Positions 6,327 to 7,218 of a stretch of DNA of 7,218 nt are shown piece by piece (the stretch's first letter is position 1; the number at the start of each line of letters is the position of its first letter). Origin of the DNA: Bacillota bacterium (lineage in GTDB: Bacteria; Bacillota_A; Clostridia; Clostridiales; Clostridiaceae); assembly GCA_021837545.1 (NCBI GenBank), contig JAKBFR010000119.1, forward strand, positions 1-7,218, given 5' to 3'. Made by a program: the position numbers and the translations under genes. Under the pieces are notes generated by a model. It was not told where the DNA came from, did not search any database, and saw nothing but the letters and a program-made list of their open reading frames with translations.

Positions 6327-7175
6327 CTAATCTAATGTATCTAAAGGACTTCGTATATTTAATATCTGATAATCTTTTACATGTAAATATATCGAGGTTG
6401 TTTTTATATTAGAATGTCCCATTAATCTTTGAATATTTACTAGTTCAACATCATCATTCATTAAATGAGTTGCAAAAGAATGCCTCAAAGTATGCACAGT
6501 CGCTTTCTTTACTATTCCAGACTTTCGCATTGACTTCTCCATAGCCATTTCTATGCAACGAGTGGTTAGCTTTGTCTTTGTTAGTCTAGATATAAATAAG
6601 TAATCATCTGGAGAATAATTTTTATAACCAAACTTCTCCCAATATACCCTTAGTAATTCTAGATTTTTTTGAGATAATAAAGTATATCTTTCTTTATTTC
6701 GCTTACCATTTCTAACTCAAATTTTCATTTCTTTGCTCATAATATCAGATATTCTTAAGTTTATAGCCTCGCTAACGCGTAAGCCGGCAGAATATATAGT
6801 TGAAAGTATTGCTTTATGTTTTAAATAAGTAGTAGATTCTAATAAAAGTTTTACTTCTTCTTTTGTTAAATATTTAGGCAATTTCTTATCATATCTAAGT
6901 CTTGGAACTCTTAGATCACTCCATGATCCTTCAAGTGTTACAACATAAAAGAATTTTAGAGTACTATTAATATAATTTACAGTTCCTCTGCATAATTTTT
7001 TCGTTTTTATGCAATACTCTAAATAATTAATGATTTCAGGTTCACCTATTAATTCAGGTGGCTTGTTATAAAATCTAGAAAAAGCTTTCATTGTGCAAAC
7101 CATATTTTTGATAGTAGGTTCACTACGTCCGCGAAGCTCTAGATCTTTAATCATTTTTTCGATTTTTTGATACAT
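6327..7175 (-). pseudogene. XerC/D-like tyrosine recombinase interrupted by one in-frame TGA
   Basis: Read through, the 282-codon gene is a complete tyrosine recombinase. It has an N-terminal SAM-like DNA-binding domain (about 1-90) and a catalytic domain with R133 (SAGLRVSEA), K158 (VRNGKRNKERYTLLS), H228 and R231 (HTLRHSFATHL), H254 (LMGHSNIKTT) and nucleophile Y263 (IYLHV). Codon 153 is TGA (6717-6719). There is no frameshift, and the sequence on both sides aligns with the family. As it stands, translation yields a 152-residue piece with R133 but none of the other catalytic residues. An ATG at 6546-6548 could give only a 73-residue C-terminal piece. AAGGAGT (7182-7188), 6 nt before the ATG, sets the start. 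The gene lies 4 nt ahead of the transposase gene in the same element. A point mutation is the simplest reading; suppression or a sequencing error are alternatives. Confidence 0.85.
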
Positions 7176-7218
7176 TTTATCACTCCTTGTATAAGGCGTG
7201 TAAAATGTGAGAAGTGAA

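Larger units (their letters stand above)
4983..7218 (-). mobile_element. IS91-family rolling-circle element with an integrase gene, open at the right edge
   Basis: The element comprises, in its own reading direction, a tyrosine recombinase gene (interrupted), an HUH/Y2 transposase gene, about 185 nt of noncoding tail and a putative ori end at 4983. Some IS91-family members are known to carry a phage-integrase-like gene upstream of the transposase, and this layout matches. The ter end is not recognised. Only 43 bases precede the integrase start inside the window, so the end lies there or just beyond. The noncoding tail (4983-5167) also holds a C-rich run (CCCCCTCCCC near 5125-5134), unusual in this AT-rich DNA. 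No target duplication is expected for this family. Confidence 0.75.

Noticed and set aside
6327..6548. Separate small recombinase gene
   Set aside because: It is in the same frame as the upstream part, with sense codons matching the family between them and only one TGA, so it is the C-terminal end of one interrupted gene.

Overview
The window is AT-rich, with strong AAGGAG-type ribosome binding sites and clostridial-looking proteins. It most likely comes from a low-GC Firmicute, and Clostridium sensu stricto fits best. This rests on protein style, codon use and intergenic style; no rRNA or other species marker is present.

Left part (1-2450), housekeeping genes. The 3' four fifths of a pyruvate kinase gene (+) converges on a four-S1-domain, ribosomal protein S1-like gene (-). 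A 22-bp hairpin between them looks like a shared bidirectional terminator. Outer inverted repeats nest around it.

Middle (2451-4970), a probable envelope-stress cassette. A roughly 355-base intergenic region carries divergent promoter candidates and two palindromes. It is followed by three closely spaced + genes. The first encodes a secreted or membrane-anchored Ser-rich protein with three GFxxGxxS repeats and an apparently non-standard start. The second is a PspA/IM30/LiaH-family membrane-stress protein. The third is a cytosolic protein with nine cysteines in 30 residues. The tight spacing and good promoter suggest one operon in which the flanking genes are partners of PspA. I recognise neither flanking protein, so this is the best candidate for an undescribed system here. 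A 13-bp tandem repeat and a 102-nt long hairpin follow the operon.

Right part (about 4983-7218), an IS91-family rolling-circle element on the - strand. It has a full-length HUH/Y2 transposase, preceded with a 4-nt gap by a XerC/D-like tyrosine recombinase. The recombinase is interrupted by one in-frame TGA but otherwise keeps all its catalytic residues. The putative ori end lies at about 4983-5016, next to a GAAC tetranucleotide. The other end lies at or beyond the right edge of the window.
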